A DNA stretch of 9,469 nucleotides from Planctomycetota bacterium (GTDB lineage Bacteria > Planctomycetota > Phycisphaerae > WQYP01), in NCBI GenBank assembly GCA_021828925.1, contig JAJZCT010000084.1:1-9469 (forward strand). Reading direction: 5' to 3'. The notes below the pieces were generated by a model. The model was not told the DNA's origin, did no database searches, and saw nothing but the letters and a program-made list of their open reading frames with translations. Every line of letters begins with the position of its first letter. Within the stretch, counting starts at the first letter, position 1. The position numbers and the translations under genes are program-made. This document shows positions 1-7,174 of the stretch, piece after piece.

Positions 1-1132
1 GAGTGATTGACGCCGAAGGTGTACCGCTGTTGAATTGAATGTATTCGTTGCCCGGTTCACTATTGATTTCCGTGATAAGGTAGCCGTCGCGATAATTCTC
101 GCGTTCCTTGGATACCACAAACAAATCGGTTTCATTCTTTACCGTGACGGTTTTTCGTTTTGGGCCGTCATTCGCATGCACGTCGATTTCCACTTTTGCC
201 TTGATGCCATTCTTGCGATCCACAGAAATAAGTTTGATATACGCGTCATTTTGCGCCCCTTCGCTGGTGACGCTTGCCACGACGATTTGCTTTACTAGCC
301 GCAGGTCGAAAGCCCGGATCGGATTCAGCGAATAGACAAGGTTGTAAGGGTTCTTATGCGTGGCGGAATACCGCAGTGTACAAAGGGGATTGAGCGATCG
401 GATCGCTTCTTGTGCCTTCTCCGTGTTGTCCACGCTTTGTGGCTCGTCGATAATCACTATCGGATTTGTCGCACATACGAATTCAATCGGTTTGCGCCCT
501 GACAACTTGTCAGCTTCCTTGTGAATGACGGCGATATCCTTTTTATTGAATGCGTCGATGTTGATGACAAGAATTTGAATTTGGTTGCTCACGGCGAACT
601 GGCGCAGCCGGTTCGCTTTCTTTGCATCGTAGACGAAATATTCGAATTCGACATTGTTGTAAAGTGCCCGGAAATGCTCGCTGGTGATTTCCAGATTTTT
701 CAGTACACCTTCACGAATCGCCACGCTGGGCACGACGATGATGAACTTCTTGAAGCCATACTTCCGGTTGAGTTCAAAGATCGTTCGTAGATACACATAC
801 GTCTTGCCGGTGCCGGTTTCCATTTCAACCGAGAAATTCAGCGGCGCAGAGGCGTTGCCGCTGTAATCTTCCGGCTGCAGATGCGTGTCCGGGTCTATAT
901 CGTTCCGCTCCTGGACCTGCTGGAGGTTCTTAAGAAGCGTTCCACGATCAATCGCCAGCGCGTTGCCAAGCCCCAATTCCGTTTGTATGAGACTACCGAA
1001 AAGTCCTTGTCCCTTTGCCTCAAACGAAATCTGGAAATCCCCCTTGTTCAACGGTTGCCCGTCGAACAAATCCACCACCGCGTTCACGGCGTCAATCTGA
1101 AATGCTTGTTTGGCGTCAAACTGTAATTTCAT
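1..1132 (-). CDS. res: Type III restriction endonuclease Res subunit (N-terminal part, cut by window edge)
   Basis: This is the helicase/nuclease subunit of a type III restriction system. With Mod it translocates or slides on DNA using ATP and cleaves near unmethylated sites. The reading frame is open from ATG at 1132 to the window edge, giving 377 codons. A Walker A motif, METGTGKT, lies at about residues 104-111. A DEAD-like motif II, IDEPQ, lies at 228-232, and motif III, SATH, at 256-259. These are the N-terminal superfamily 2 helicase motifs in the usual Res order. Res proteins are normally about 900-1000 aa, so the second RecA-like domain and the PD-(D/E)xK nuclease should lie beyond the left edge. 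The start codon overlaps the mod stop as ATGA, so translation is probably coupled to mod. No frameshift is seen in the visible part. Family assignment is firm; completeness cannot be judged. Confidence 0.93.
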   Translation of the reverse strand, partial: MKLQFDAKQAFQIDAVNAVVDLFDGQPLNKGDFQISFEAKGQGLFGSLIQTELGLGNALAIDRGTLLKNLQQVQERNDIDPDTHLQPEDYSGNASAPLNFSVEMETGTGKTYVYLRTIFELNRKYGFKKFIIVVPSVAIREGVLKNLEITSEHFRALYNNVEFEYFVYDAKKANRLRQFAVSNQIQILVINIDAFNKKDIAVIHKEADKLSGRKPIEFVCATNPIVIIDEPQSVDNTEKAQEAIRSLNPLCTLRYSATHKNPYNLVYSLNPIRAFDLRLVKQIVVASVTSEGAQNDAYIKLISVDRKNGIKAKVEIDVHANDGPKRKTVTVKNETDLFVVSKERENYRDGYLITEINSEPGNEYIQFNSGTPSASIT

Positions 1133-2985
1133 ACCGTCTGGAACCTTATCACGCCCTTCGCCTTCATCGTCTGGACGGCATTGGTTTTAAGTTGGTCGTT
1201 CTCGGCAAATCCGGCGTCCAGGCAAATGACCCGTTCCGGCTTTTGGGCAGCCATCGCATTTATGACATCCGCCGTAAGCTGCATGTCCAGACAGATCAAC
1301 ATCGCGCCTTCGGCCACTGAAAAGACATTCTTGTCAGCGAGGACTATTTTCTCGACTTTTGTGTCCAGCGGGAAGCCGGACTTGAGCAATAATTCATAAA
1401 GCACATCCTCTTGCGAACGGCCATCGACGAGGTGATCCGTGTGCAACGCCAATTGCTTAACCAGTTGTGTATCATCTTTGGGTTGTTCGGCGTTCCACGC
1501 TTTGAAATTTGAGCTTTGTAGTTTGAATACCTTGAAGCCTTGGGCGTGCTTCTTGTTTGGCTCAAACGGAAGTTGCTTTTCCTCCGCTTTGTCTAGTTTC
1601 TTAATAACGCGACGAACGCGTTCTTTTGTAATGTCTGCTATCGTTGCATAGTCTTTACGTTCTGTCTTTTCAGGTAATTGAATGAGTAAAAACTTGCGAC
1701 TTTCGCCATCAGATTTATTTAATTCGAGCACTGCTTGTGCGGTTGTTCCACTTCCGGCAAAAAAATCCAAAACAATATCATTTTTACCACATGATAATTG
1801 TATTGCCTGCTTCACCAGCCCTGTAGGTTTTGGATTGTCGAATACTCCTTTACCAAGAATTGCGGCCAACTCTTCATTTGAGGAATGTGTGTGTCCAACT
1901 TCGTCGAAATGCCACACATCACCAGATACTCGCGCATCGGAAAGTTCGGCAAGATATGTTTTTACCGAAGGAGTTGTTTGAAGGTCTTTGCCAAACCATA
2001 GACGCTTCTCTTCATCAAGTCTTCTCAACGTCTGTTCACTGTAACGAGGGAATCTCCCCTGTGGCGCTTTCCATTGTACGCCATTCTTAAAAGTGAATGT
2101 GTAAGGTTCGCCTTGACCACTTTTTGCGTGAAGTGGAGTGGCTTTCCAGGCCCCTTTCGGATCATTATCTGGATTCGAATACCGCTCATTCATTTCTTCC
2201 GTTCGAGGAAGTCTCAATTCTCGAACGCTCTCTTTATTGCGTGCGTAACACAAAACATATTCATGCTGCTGCGACATATATCTTGTATCGTTTGCTACCG
2301 TGTATTTGCTGTGCCAGATAATCTGTGCAACAAAGTTTTCTTCCCCAAACACCTCATCAAACATTCTTCGTAAATTGGTCACTTCGTTATCATCAATGCT
2401 GGCGAATATAATTCCGTCTTCACAAAGTAGGTTACGGGCCAAGAATATCCTCGGATACATCATGTTTAACCATTTAGAATGGAATCGCCCGTCGGTCTCG
2501 GTATTTGTCGAAAATTTCCGGCCGCCTTCGTCCAGCTGCTTTGTATATTGGAGATAGGTTTCAATGCTCTCGGTATAATTGTCTGGATAGATAAAATCTG
2601 TACCGGTGTTATATGGCGGGTCAATATAAATCATCTTCACCTTACCCAGATACGATTTTTGCAGCAGCTTCAGCGTTTCAAGATTGTCACCCTCGATAAT
2701 GAGATTACTGGTTTCGTCGAAATTAACTGATTCATCCCGCGCCGGTACAAGCGTCGCCATGCTTGGCTGCTGGATTATCTTGAAACAATCCGCCTTACCC
2801 GGCCAGTTCATACCATAGCGTTCCTTGCCCATATCTACCGCCTCCCCGAGCGTCAGCTTGAGCCGGTCAAAATCAATCTTTCCGCCTTCAGTCACTACTT
2901 CCGGGAAAAGAGCCTTGAGCTTTGCCCTTTGTTCTTCAACAATGTTTGTCGAAGTTGCTTTAAGTTGCTGGGGTTCTTCAGACAT
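1129..2985 (-). CDS. mod: Type III DNA methyltransferase Mod subunit (adenine-N6, beta class)
   Basis: Mod recognises the target site and methylates adenine to N6-methyladenine, protecting host DNA; it also supplies specificity to Res. The 618-aa protein has catalytic motif IV, IDPPYNTGTDF, at about residues 121-131. It has the AdoMet-binding motif I, LDFFAGSGTT, at 406-415, preceded by a motif X-like FDNPKPTGLVKQ at 382-393. Motif IV before motif I is the beta-class order typical of type III Mod. The target recognition domain should lie between them, roughly residues 225-380. Length is normal for the family. The coding DNA for the central part is visibly richer in A and T than both ends. No Shine-Dalgarno sequence precedes the ATG, but a TATAAT box lies only 7 nt upstream, so a leaderless transcript is possible. 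No simple-sequence tract suggesting phase variation was seen. Confidence 0.95.
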   Translation of the reverse strand: MSEEPQQLKATSTNIVEEQRAKLKALFPEVVTEGGKIDFDRLKLTLGEAVDMGKERYGMNWPGKADCFKIIQQPSMATLVPARDESVNFDETSNLIIEGDNLETLKLLQKSYLGKVKMIYIDPPYNTGTDFIYPDNYTESIETYLQYTKQLDEGGRKFSTNTETDGRFHSKWLNMMYPRIFLARNLLCEDGIIFASIDDNEVTNLRRMFDEVFGEENFVAQIIWHSKYTVANDTRYMSQQHEYVLCYARNKESVRELRLPRTEEMNERYSNPDNDPKGAWKATPLHAKSGQGEPYTFTFKNGVQWKAPQGRFPRYSEQTLRRLDEEKRLWFGKDLQTTPSVKTYLAELSDARVSGDVWHFDEVGHTHSSNEELAAILGKGVFDNPKPTGLVKQAIQLSCGKNDIVLDFFAGSGTTAQAVLELNKSDGESRKFLLIQLPEKTERKDYATIADITKERVRRVIKKLDKAEEKQLPFEPNKKHAQGFKVFKLQSSNFKAWNAEQPKDDTQLVKQLALHTDHLVDGRSQEDVLYELLLKSGFPLDTKVEKIVLADKNVFSVAEGAMLICLDMQLTADVINAMAAQKPERVICLDAGFAENDQLKTNAVQTMKAKGVIRFQTV

Positions 2986-3098
2986 GGTTGTGATTATATC
3001 AAAGTTTAATTTCTTGGTACCGTATGCGGCGGTGGAGGAGAAATTACGAGACAGCGTTTGTTGGAGACGTGATCCTGAATGCCGCGATGCTCGACGGT
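2986..3098. other. Short intergenic gap between the membrane-protein gene and mod
   Basis: This 113-nt stretch separates the end of the membrane-protein gene from mod. Apart from the TATAAT box near mod I see no convincing terminator hairpin with a T tract, no RNA gene and no ORF worth calling. Mod and res may thus be both co-transcribed with the upstream genes and served by their own promoter. Confidence 0.5.
2993..2998 (-). promoter_or_regulatory. -10-like TATAAT box just upstream of mod
   Basis: The minus strand carries a perfect TATAAT hexamer within ATATAATCA. Only 7 nt separate it from the mod ATG at 2985, so transcription would begin at or next to the A of the start codon. The hexamer 17 nt further upstream, GGTACC, does not resemble TTGACA. 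The call therefore rests on the -10 match and its place in a 113-nt gap between genes. Confidence 0.45.
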
Positions 3099-3842
3099 TT
3101 ATTTATGGTCTTTCCGTTTTGGTTTAAGGTGTTCGGTACTTGCAAGAAGGCGTTCGGCGTAAGCGAACGCAAAGATTTTTACCCAGGATGGTTTTACAAC
3201 GAATAACCAGCCAAGGAGAAGCAGCACACTTATTCCAGTGCAAACCCAAGGCATAAGTTGTGGTTTTCCAATATGAATGAACCACACCGACGCTGCTGCA
3301 GTCGACACGACGCCGAGGATACTCGATATAATCCCGCCGGTCTTGAGTGCATGGAGATTTCTGGCAAAACCATAATTGACGTTTTCCTTGTAGACTAGTG
3401 GAAACGCTTTCCTGTCCCGCGTATTTTCAATCAGGACTTTCACTGCGGCCTCATAGGCCTGATCAGCTCCTGTTGGATCCGTAATTTCTAATTGTTGTGT
3501 CGGCATCGGTCTGTCAAGCAGCGTAGACAGGGCTATGTGCCAGCGGTGACGAAGAACGGCGTTTGCTGGTCCAGAGTATCGCAACAACTGTGTCGTCGGT
3601 GTACCGCCCCATGAACGCCATAGCTCCAGTTCGCTGTGTTTGCCCACACTGCCCGCAAACGCAGCCAACGCATAGGTGCCGCCAGCTGCCACAAATACTA
3701 TCCACAAGTTGGAATACCACAGTGCGACGGTTCCGGCCGATGCAAATATCCCGAAGGCCAACGGCAACATAGTTAGTAACGCTGGTAGCAACCGCGCGGT
3801 GAAGCTGTAATGATCGAACAATTTGAGGTCTTTAATATTCAT
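3099..3842 (-). CDS. Predicted four-helix membrane protein, unknown function
   Basis: I cannot assign this 247-aa protein to a named family. It shows two pairs of hydrophobic segments, at about residues 18-36 and 40-65, and 167-189 and 196-215. Between them is a polar loop of about 100 residues. The loop contains an aromatic/basic stretch, LWRSWGGTPTTQLLR, at 74-88, and ENVNYGFARNL at 153-163, which look like conserved signatures. The C terminus, after residue 235, is strongly basic. No cleavable signal peptide is evident; the first helix probably acts as anchor. The ATG overlaps the stop of the upstream metallo-beta-lactamase-fold gene as ATGA, so the two are very likely co-translated and functionally linked. 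Small multi-helix membrane proteins with a soluble insert are common as pore-forming effectors in CBASS-type and other abortive defence systems. Membership here is inference only. It might instead anchor the MBL proteins. Confidence 0.75.
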   Translation of the reverse strand: MNIKDLKLFDHYSFTARLLPALLTMLPLAFGIFASAGTVALWYSNLWIVFVAAGGTYALAAFAGSVGKHSELELWRSWGGTPTTQLLRYSGPANAVLRHRWHIALSTLLDRPMPTQQLEITDPTGADQAYEAAVKVLIENTRDRKAFPLVYKENVNYGFARNLHALKTGGIISSILGVVSTAAASVWFIHIGKPQLMPWVCTGISVLLLLGWLFVVKPSWVKIFAFAYAERLLASTEHLKPKRKDHK

Positions 3843-4723
3843 GGCTCGAGATCAAGTGTTCCTAAATAATACCAATTATTCCGATTCTGTGATTCATTGC
3901 ATAGAAAACCCACAGAGTAGTCGTTGGAGGTAAACACATGAACCTTTCCAACCTCGCATTCAAAAATGATATCCCCGGCTGAATTTTGGGTAATCGTGTT
4001 GTACCCTTCGTAATAGTTAAGATGTTCGCTTGGTGCCTCGCCAACCACGATTATCTTTGGTGATAATTGTTGCAATATCTTTTCAGGAATCTTGCCTGAA
4101 TCCCTGCCGTGGTGGGGAGCAAATAAAATATCCACCTGCGGCAGGAATAAGTCGCTCTCGACCGCTTTCATGAAATCAGTCTCCAGATCACCCATCCAAA
4201 GCACGGTGGCCCCGCTATTCAACGAATACTTGATAACGGTCGATATATTGTTCGCGCTGCCACCATTCTCCGCCATCTTAAGTGCGTTCTTATAGTGTTT
4301 GTTGTTGGTATCCGGCCATAAGATATTAATTCCTGATGATCCTCTTTCTTTGCTCTCCTGATTCATCCACCGGCGGGTGCAATCCTTTTTGATCAGAAAC
4401 GCCTTGTCGGAATCTCGCAGCTCGCAGTATCTGTCAAAGCTAGCCGTTGTGTCTCGCTTAGTTGCCGCATTCTCCACACAATAAAAGTTTTGAATTCCGA
4501 TTCGACGATCAAGGTGCTCTAAGCCGCGGATATGGTCGTCATCTGGGTGGGTCGAGATGAATCGGTTAACGCCCTTTTGATCGCACAGGTTCGCTAGGTC
4601 GTGCAGGATTTCCCCTTGCCTATCGTAGGGCAGACAACAATCAATGATCGTGAAATTATCGCTGTTGTGATCAATGTAAAACATGTCGCCGTTGCCAACC
4701 GAGTATGATTTGATGGTACTCAT
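3839..4723 (-). CDS. ComEC/Rec2-like metallo-beta-lactamase-fold hydrolase, second of the pair
   Basis: This is a soluble metal-dependent hydrolase of the MBL superfamily, with the active-site pattern of the ComEC C-terminal domain. From ATG at 4723 it is 294 aa. The motif STHPDDDHIRGL gives HxDxDH. It is followed by LWMGDLE, with the bridging Asp, and by APHHGRDSG, with the late His pair. All expected metal ligands appear present. The frame extends upstream to a GTG at 4774, but the protein beginning MSTIKSYSVGNGD aligns better with the usual fold start, the VGNGD strand. Neither start has a clear Shine-Dalgarno. With the ATG start it lies 19 nt after the first MBL gene; with GTG it would overlap it by 32 nt. 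Its stop overlaps the membrane-protein start as ATGA. Substrate cannot be told: such domains act on DNA, RNA, cyclic nucleotides or small esters. Confidence 0.85.
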   Translation of the reverse strand: MSTIKSYSVGNGDMFYIDHNSDNFTIIDCCLPYDRQGEILHDLANLCDQKGVNRFISTHPDDDHIRGLEHLDRRIGIQNFYCVENAATKRDTTASFDRYCELRDSDKAFLIKKDCTRRWMNQESKERGSSGINILWPDTNNKHYKNALKMAENGGSANNISTVIKYSLNSGATVLWMGDLETDFMKAVESDLFLPQVDILFAPHHGRDSGKIPEKILQQLSPKIIVVGEAPSEHLNYYEGYNTITQNSAGDIIFECEVGKVHVFTSNDYSVGFLCNESQNRNNWYYLGTLDLEP

Positions 4724-4742
4724 AGATGCCACACATCGTAAG

Positions 4743-5564
4743 TTAATTGCGAGACAAAGACCATTGTCCGGCACCCAGTAGTATTAGTTTCATGTGTCCA
4801 TGAGTGTCCGTCATCCAAATCTTCTCACCAGTGTTTGAACCGCTGCTATGGTTCTCATACAGTTCCAACGCCTTGCGGTCGGGCAGACCATGAACATTTT
4901 TTCCGACGGAAATGATGGTCATTTCCGGTCTGATGCTCGCAATATGCTCGGTATAATAGCTGTGGGAATCACCTGGTTCGTGGAAAAATGTCAGGGAGCC
5001 GTGGTGGGAACCAAGTAGTATGTTTGCCTTCAGAGATGCACCATAAGAGGGCACAATGCGATCTCGCCACGGCCGATAGCTCGTGTCGCCAGCAAGGACT
5101 GCCGAACTTCCATTGAAATCGATCATGGCGGCAATGCTTTGGTCATTGACGTCAGTCAGAATGGAGTCTCTACTGTTGATCCAAGCTATCTTAGCGCCGG
5201 CGCATTTGACGACGTAACCCGCCGTAATTTCGCCGCTATTAATCTGACGACGCAGGTCTATGTATTCACGGTATTCAGGACTATCGATTGTTGTCCCAGC
5301 AATACCGTTATCCCAAATTCCAGCAAAGGGGAAGTGTCGGTGTATGGCTTTAATGCCACGCATGTGGTCGGCGTCTCGGTGGGAGCAGATAAACGCGCCA
5401 ATTGTCCGACCCTCTCGACCAAGGACGTGTCGCAGGTATGTAAGAACCGAAGATTCGTTTTCGGTGGTGACGTGACAATCGTAAAGCCAAGCTGTCCCGT
5501 CCGGGAAAAGTAGTAGGGTCATATTTCCGCAACCGACATCAATGAAATGAATTTCCATAGCCAT
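4743..5564 (-). CDS. ComEC/Rec2-like metallo-beta-lactamase-fold hydrolase, first of the pair
   Basis: This 273-aa soluble protein starts with the ComEC-type strand EIHFIDVGCGNMTLLLFPDG at residues 4-23. It has SHRDADHMRG (HxDxDH at 62-67), the bridging Asp in LAGDTS (D160) and the late His pair in GSHHGS (187-189). It ends with SVGKNVHGLPD at 219-229, matching the C-terminal SVGxNxxGHP-like motif of ComEC. The hydrolase core thus looks complete and active. It lacks the membrane domain and OB fold that precede the MBL domain in real ComEC. The ATG at 5564 follows AGGA at a spacing of 5-6 nt; a second ATG two codons later is a minor alternative. The gene heads an apparent operon with a second, divergent MBL gene and a membrane protein. 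The two MBL proteins differ strongly outside the motifs, so this is not a recent duplication. Biological substrate is unknown. Confidence 0.87.
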   Translation of the reverse strand: MAMEIHFIDVGCGNMTLLLFPDGTAWLYDCHVTTENESSVLTYLRHVLGREGRTIGAFICSHRDADHMRGIKAIHRHFPFAGIWDNGIAGTTIDSPEYREYIDLRRQINSGEITAGYVVKCAGAKIAWINSRDSILTDVNDQSIAAMIDFNGSSAVLAGDTSYRPWRDRIVPSYGASLKANILLGSHHGSLTFFHEPGDSHSYYTEHIASIRPEMTIISVGKNVHGLPDRKALELYENHSSGSNTGEKIWMTDTHGHMKLILLGAGQWSLSRN

Positions 5565-5633
5565 AAGTTCCTGATGTCCCCATGTTTTGTCAATGAGGAC
5601 GTTGTAAAAGGGCTTCGTGCCGCGTTTGCATTG

Positions 5634-5639
5634 ATTATA
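5634..5639 (-). promoter_or_regulatory. -10-like box for the MBL operon
   Basis: The minus strand has TATAAT within ATATAATCA, the same 9-mer seen before mod. It lies 69 nt upstream of the first MBL start codon. A -35 at normal spacing would fall in the stem of the neighbouring terminator (5657-5662), where no TTGACA-like hexamer exists. The position between a terminator and the next gene supports a promoter, but strength and sigma factor are unknown. Confidence 0.4.
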
Positions 5640-5651
5640 TTACGAAACTCG

Positions 5652-5678
5652 AAAAAGGGCGACTCCGCAGAGCCGCCC
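5652..5678 (-). terminator. Intrinsic terminator closing the primase operon
   Basis: Read on the minus strand, a 9-bp stem with one G-U pair (GGGCGGCTC pairing with GAGTCGCCC) closes a 4-nt TGCG loop. It is followed directly by TTTTT at 5652-5656. It lies 25 nt after the stop codon of the last gene of the primase operon and before the MBL operon, so it separates the two units. Confidence 0.85.
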
Positions 5679-5682
5679 AAGG

Positions 5683-5702
5683 AAAGAACAGAAAAGAACA
5701 GA
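5683..5702. repeat. Perfect tandem 10-bp repeat
   Basis: AAAGAACAGA occurs twice in direct succession on the plus strand. It fills the space between the stop codon of the 138-aa gene at 5704 and the terminator. Two copies only; function unknown, possibly a replication-slippage or junction footprint. Confidence 0.7.
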
Positions 5703-5703
5703 T

Positions 5704-6120
5704 TCAATAACAAACCGCCAGACGCGGCAGCAGGCCCAGTGCTCGCCAGTCCGTGTCACGCATCGGCCGCCAGTACACGTCTGAAAAGCATGTGCCGTCG
5801 GGAGCCGGTGCAATCGTAAACCGCACCATATTGAACCCCCGTGCTTCAGTCGGACACGCTGCGGCATGGTAGCCGTAGTGTTCGATCCAGACCAACCGCC
5901 GGGGATCAATGATAAATCGGGCACACACATCGGTAGCCAATAGCTCAAAAGCATTGGTCACGCTGGTGCCCGGATTGTCCGCCACTTCTGTCGCAATGAC
6001 CGCCGTGCGACCATCGGAAAGAGGCAGCACTTCCAAAGAACACCAGCACTGGCAGCCGTGGAAGCCGGTAAATGGATAACGGTGAATGTTAATTCTCCGC
6101 CCAGAGGCTGTCGCTAACAT
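5704..6120 (-). CDS. Conserved-looking hypothetical protein, 138 aa, end of primase operon
   Basis: I do not recognise a characterised family. The start is set by a strong AAAGGAG (6128-6134) placed 7 nt before ATG 6120. The frame stays open upstream, but that part lies entirely inside the primase gene and looks non-coding. The gene overlaps the primase 3' end by 32 nt. The protein has several cysteines near the N terminus (HGCQCWC at 21-27), then an alternating beta-like core, GRTAVIATEVADNPGTSVTN at 37-56. A further aromatic segment is RRLVWIEHYGYH at 74-85. The combination of DNPG and WIEHY reads like a compact soluble domain under selection. No signal peptide or membrane segment is visible. 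Tight coupling to the primase suggests a role in element DNA processing or copy control, but that is inference. Confidence 0.75.
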   Translation of the reverse strand: MLATASGRRINIHRYPFTGFHGCQCWCSLEVLPLSDGRTAVIATEVADNPGTSVTNAFELLATDVCARFIIDPRRLVWIEHYGYHAAACPTEARGFNMVRFTIAPAPDGTCFSDVYWRPMRDTDWRALGLLPRLAVCY

Positions 6121-7174
6121 GAGGCATCTCCTTTCTTTGGGTAGCCAGGCCGGGAAGAATCTTTTCCAGATCGCCGGGGGTGCAATCGGTGGGTTGTTTG
6201 CCGCGCGGCTTGACCCACCGCACCCAGCGATGGGGTGATACTTGGGAAAGCACCGATACGGCACACTTCTCACCGGCGGCATCAGTGTCGGGAAACACCC
6301 ATATCCGTCCGTTTGGCGTGGTTGCTTGGACAATCAGGTGAGCCTGTTTATCCGAACAATCCGAGCCAAACAGTGACACCACCGTTGTATATCCCCACTG
6401 GGTCAGCCACCAGACCGAGGTGAACCCCTCAACGATGATAAGGTCGTTGACCGGCTGCTTCAGGCGGTGCTGGTTGTAGAGCAGGAGGGATTTACGAAAG
6501 TCGATGATTTTGCTTTCTCGTTCACGGCGGCCAGGCAGACGGTATCGTGGATTGTCATCGCTCACCATGGCGTCATCAACGACACGACCAGCGTATCCGA
6601 CCAAGCGACCAGCGGCATCGTGCAGGGGAATCACCACCCGCCCCTGCATAAGACCCCGGCTGCAAAAGCCCAGGCCAAAGTGACAAATCATCTCCGCCGT
6701 GAATCCCCGGCTACGCAGGTACGCGTGGTCATAATCCAAGTCCTTGAGCTCAAAGTCCAAGGGCGGATTGACGACCACCGGCAGGTTGGTATCGGGAGAA
6801 ACTGTCGTAGGCTGCGGTGGTTTCTTCCTCGTCGGCTTTTTACCTAGTGTGGTAGAACCGGGCGAGAGAAACAAGTCCCGCAGTTTCAGTGCCACGGTCC
6901 GTAGGTCATGCGGGTCGTCGGGATTGAGCCCCTCCATCAGGGCTGCGAAGTGCAGTGTGGTTCCGTGTGCTTTACAACTGAAGCATTGGAACACCCCGAT
7001 ATCGAGCTTGGCGGAAAAGGACTGGCTTTTACCTTTGCCAGTATGTCTCGGCAACGGACAACGGCCCACATGGCGGTTGCCGTGCTGTTTCTTGACCACG
7101 ACGCCGTAGTGCTCCAGTACCGCTTCAAACGACAGGCTCTTGTGAACCTCCCGAAAGCTGATCCAATCACTCAT
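6089..7174 (-). CDS. Compact DNA primase with CHC2 zinc finger and TOPRIM domain
   Basis: The 361-aa protein likely synthesises RNA primers for element DNA, for instance on the strand that enters by conjugation. An N-terminal CHC2-type zinc-binding domain is visible, with ligands C39, H44, C64 and C67 (CPLPRH and CFSC). A lysine/proline-rich linker at about 110-125 follows. The core has a DnaG-like region, YLRSRGFTAEMICHFGLGF, at 152-170 and RVVIPLHDAAGRLVGYAGR at 179-197. The TOPRIM motifs are LIIVEG (E249) and FPDTDAAGE (D296, D298). No helicase domain is present, so it is much shorter than DnaG or phage primase-helicases. The start is supported by AAGGAG (7184-7189), and the ATG overlaps the stop of the previous gene as ATGA. 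It sits third in a four-gene operon. Confidence 0.9.
   Translation of the reverse strand: MSDWISFREVHKSLSFEAVLEHYGVVVKKQHGNRHVGRCPLPRHTGKGKSQSFSAKLDIGVFQCFSCKAHGTTLHFAALMEGLNPDDPHDLRTVALKLRDLFLSPGSTTLGKKPTRKKPPQPTTVSPDTNLPVVVNPPLDFELKDLDYDHAYLRSRGFTAEMICHFGLGFCSRGLMQGRVVIPLHDAAGRLVGYAGRVVDDAMVSDDNPRYRLPGRRERESKIIDFRKSLLLYNQHRLKQPVNDLIIVEGFTSVWWLTQWGYTTVVSLFGSDCSDKQAHLIVQATTPNGRIWVFPDTDAAGEKCAVSVLSQVSPHRWVRWVKPRGKQPTDCTPGDLEKILPGLATQRKEMPHVSDSLWAEN

Noticed and set aside
35..1320. Plus-strand open frames opposite res and mod
   Set aside because: They are antisense to a coding frame with intact helicase and methyltransferase motifs, have no recognisable domains and no ribosome binding sites.
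4723..4774. GTG start at 4774 for the second MBL gene
   Set aside because: It would add 17 residues not resembling the fold and overlap the previous gene by 32 nt without a ribosome binding site; the ATG at 4723 puts the first beta strand in its usual place.
5588..5593. Perfect TTGACA on the minus strand upstream of the first MBL gene
   Set aside because: No -10-like hexamer lies at normal spacing downstream before the ATG, so it is unlikely to be a -35 element.
6121..6333. Longer form of the 138-aa gene beginning at 6333
   Set aside because: The extra part lies wholly within the primase gene in another frame and reads as out-of-frame proline/arginine-rich sequence; a strong Shine-Dalgarno marks the start at 6120.
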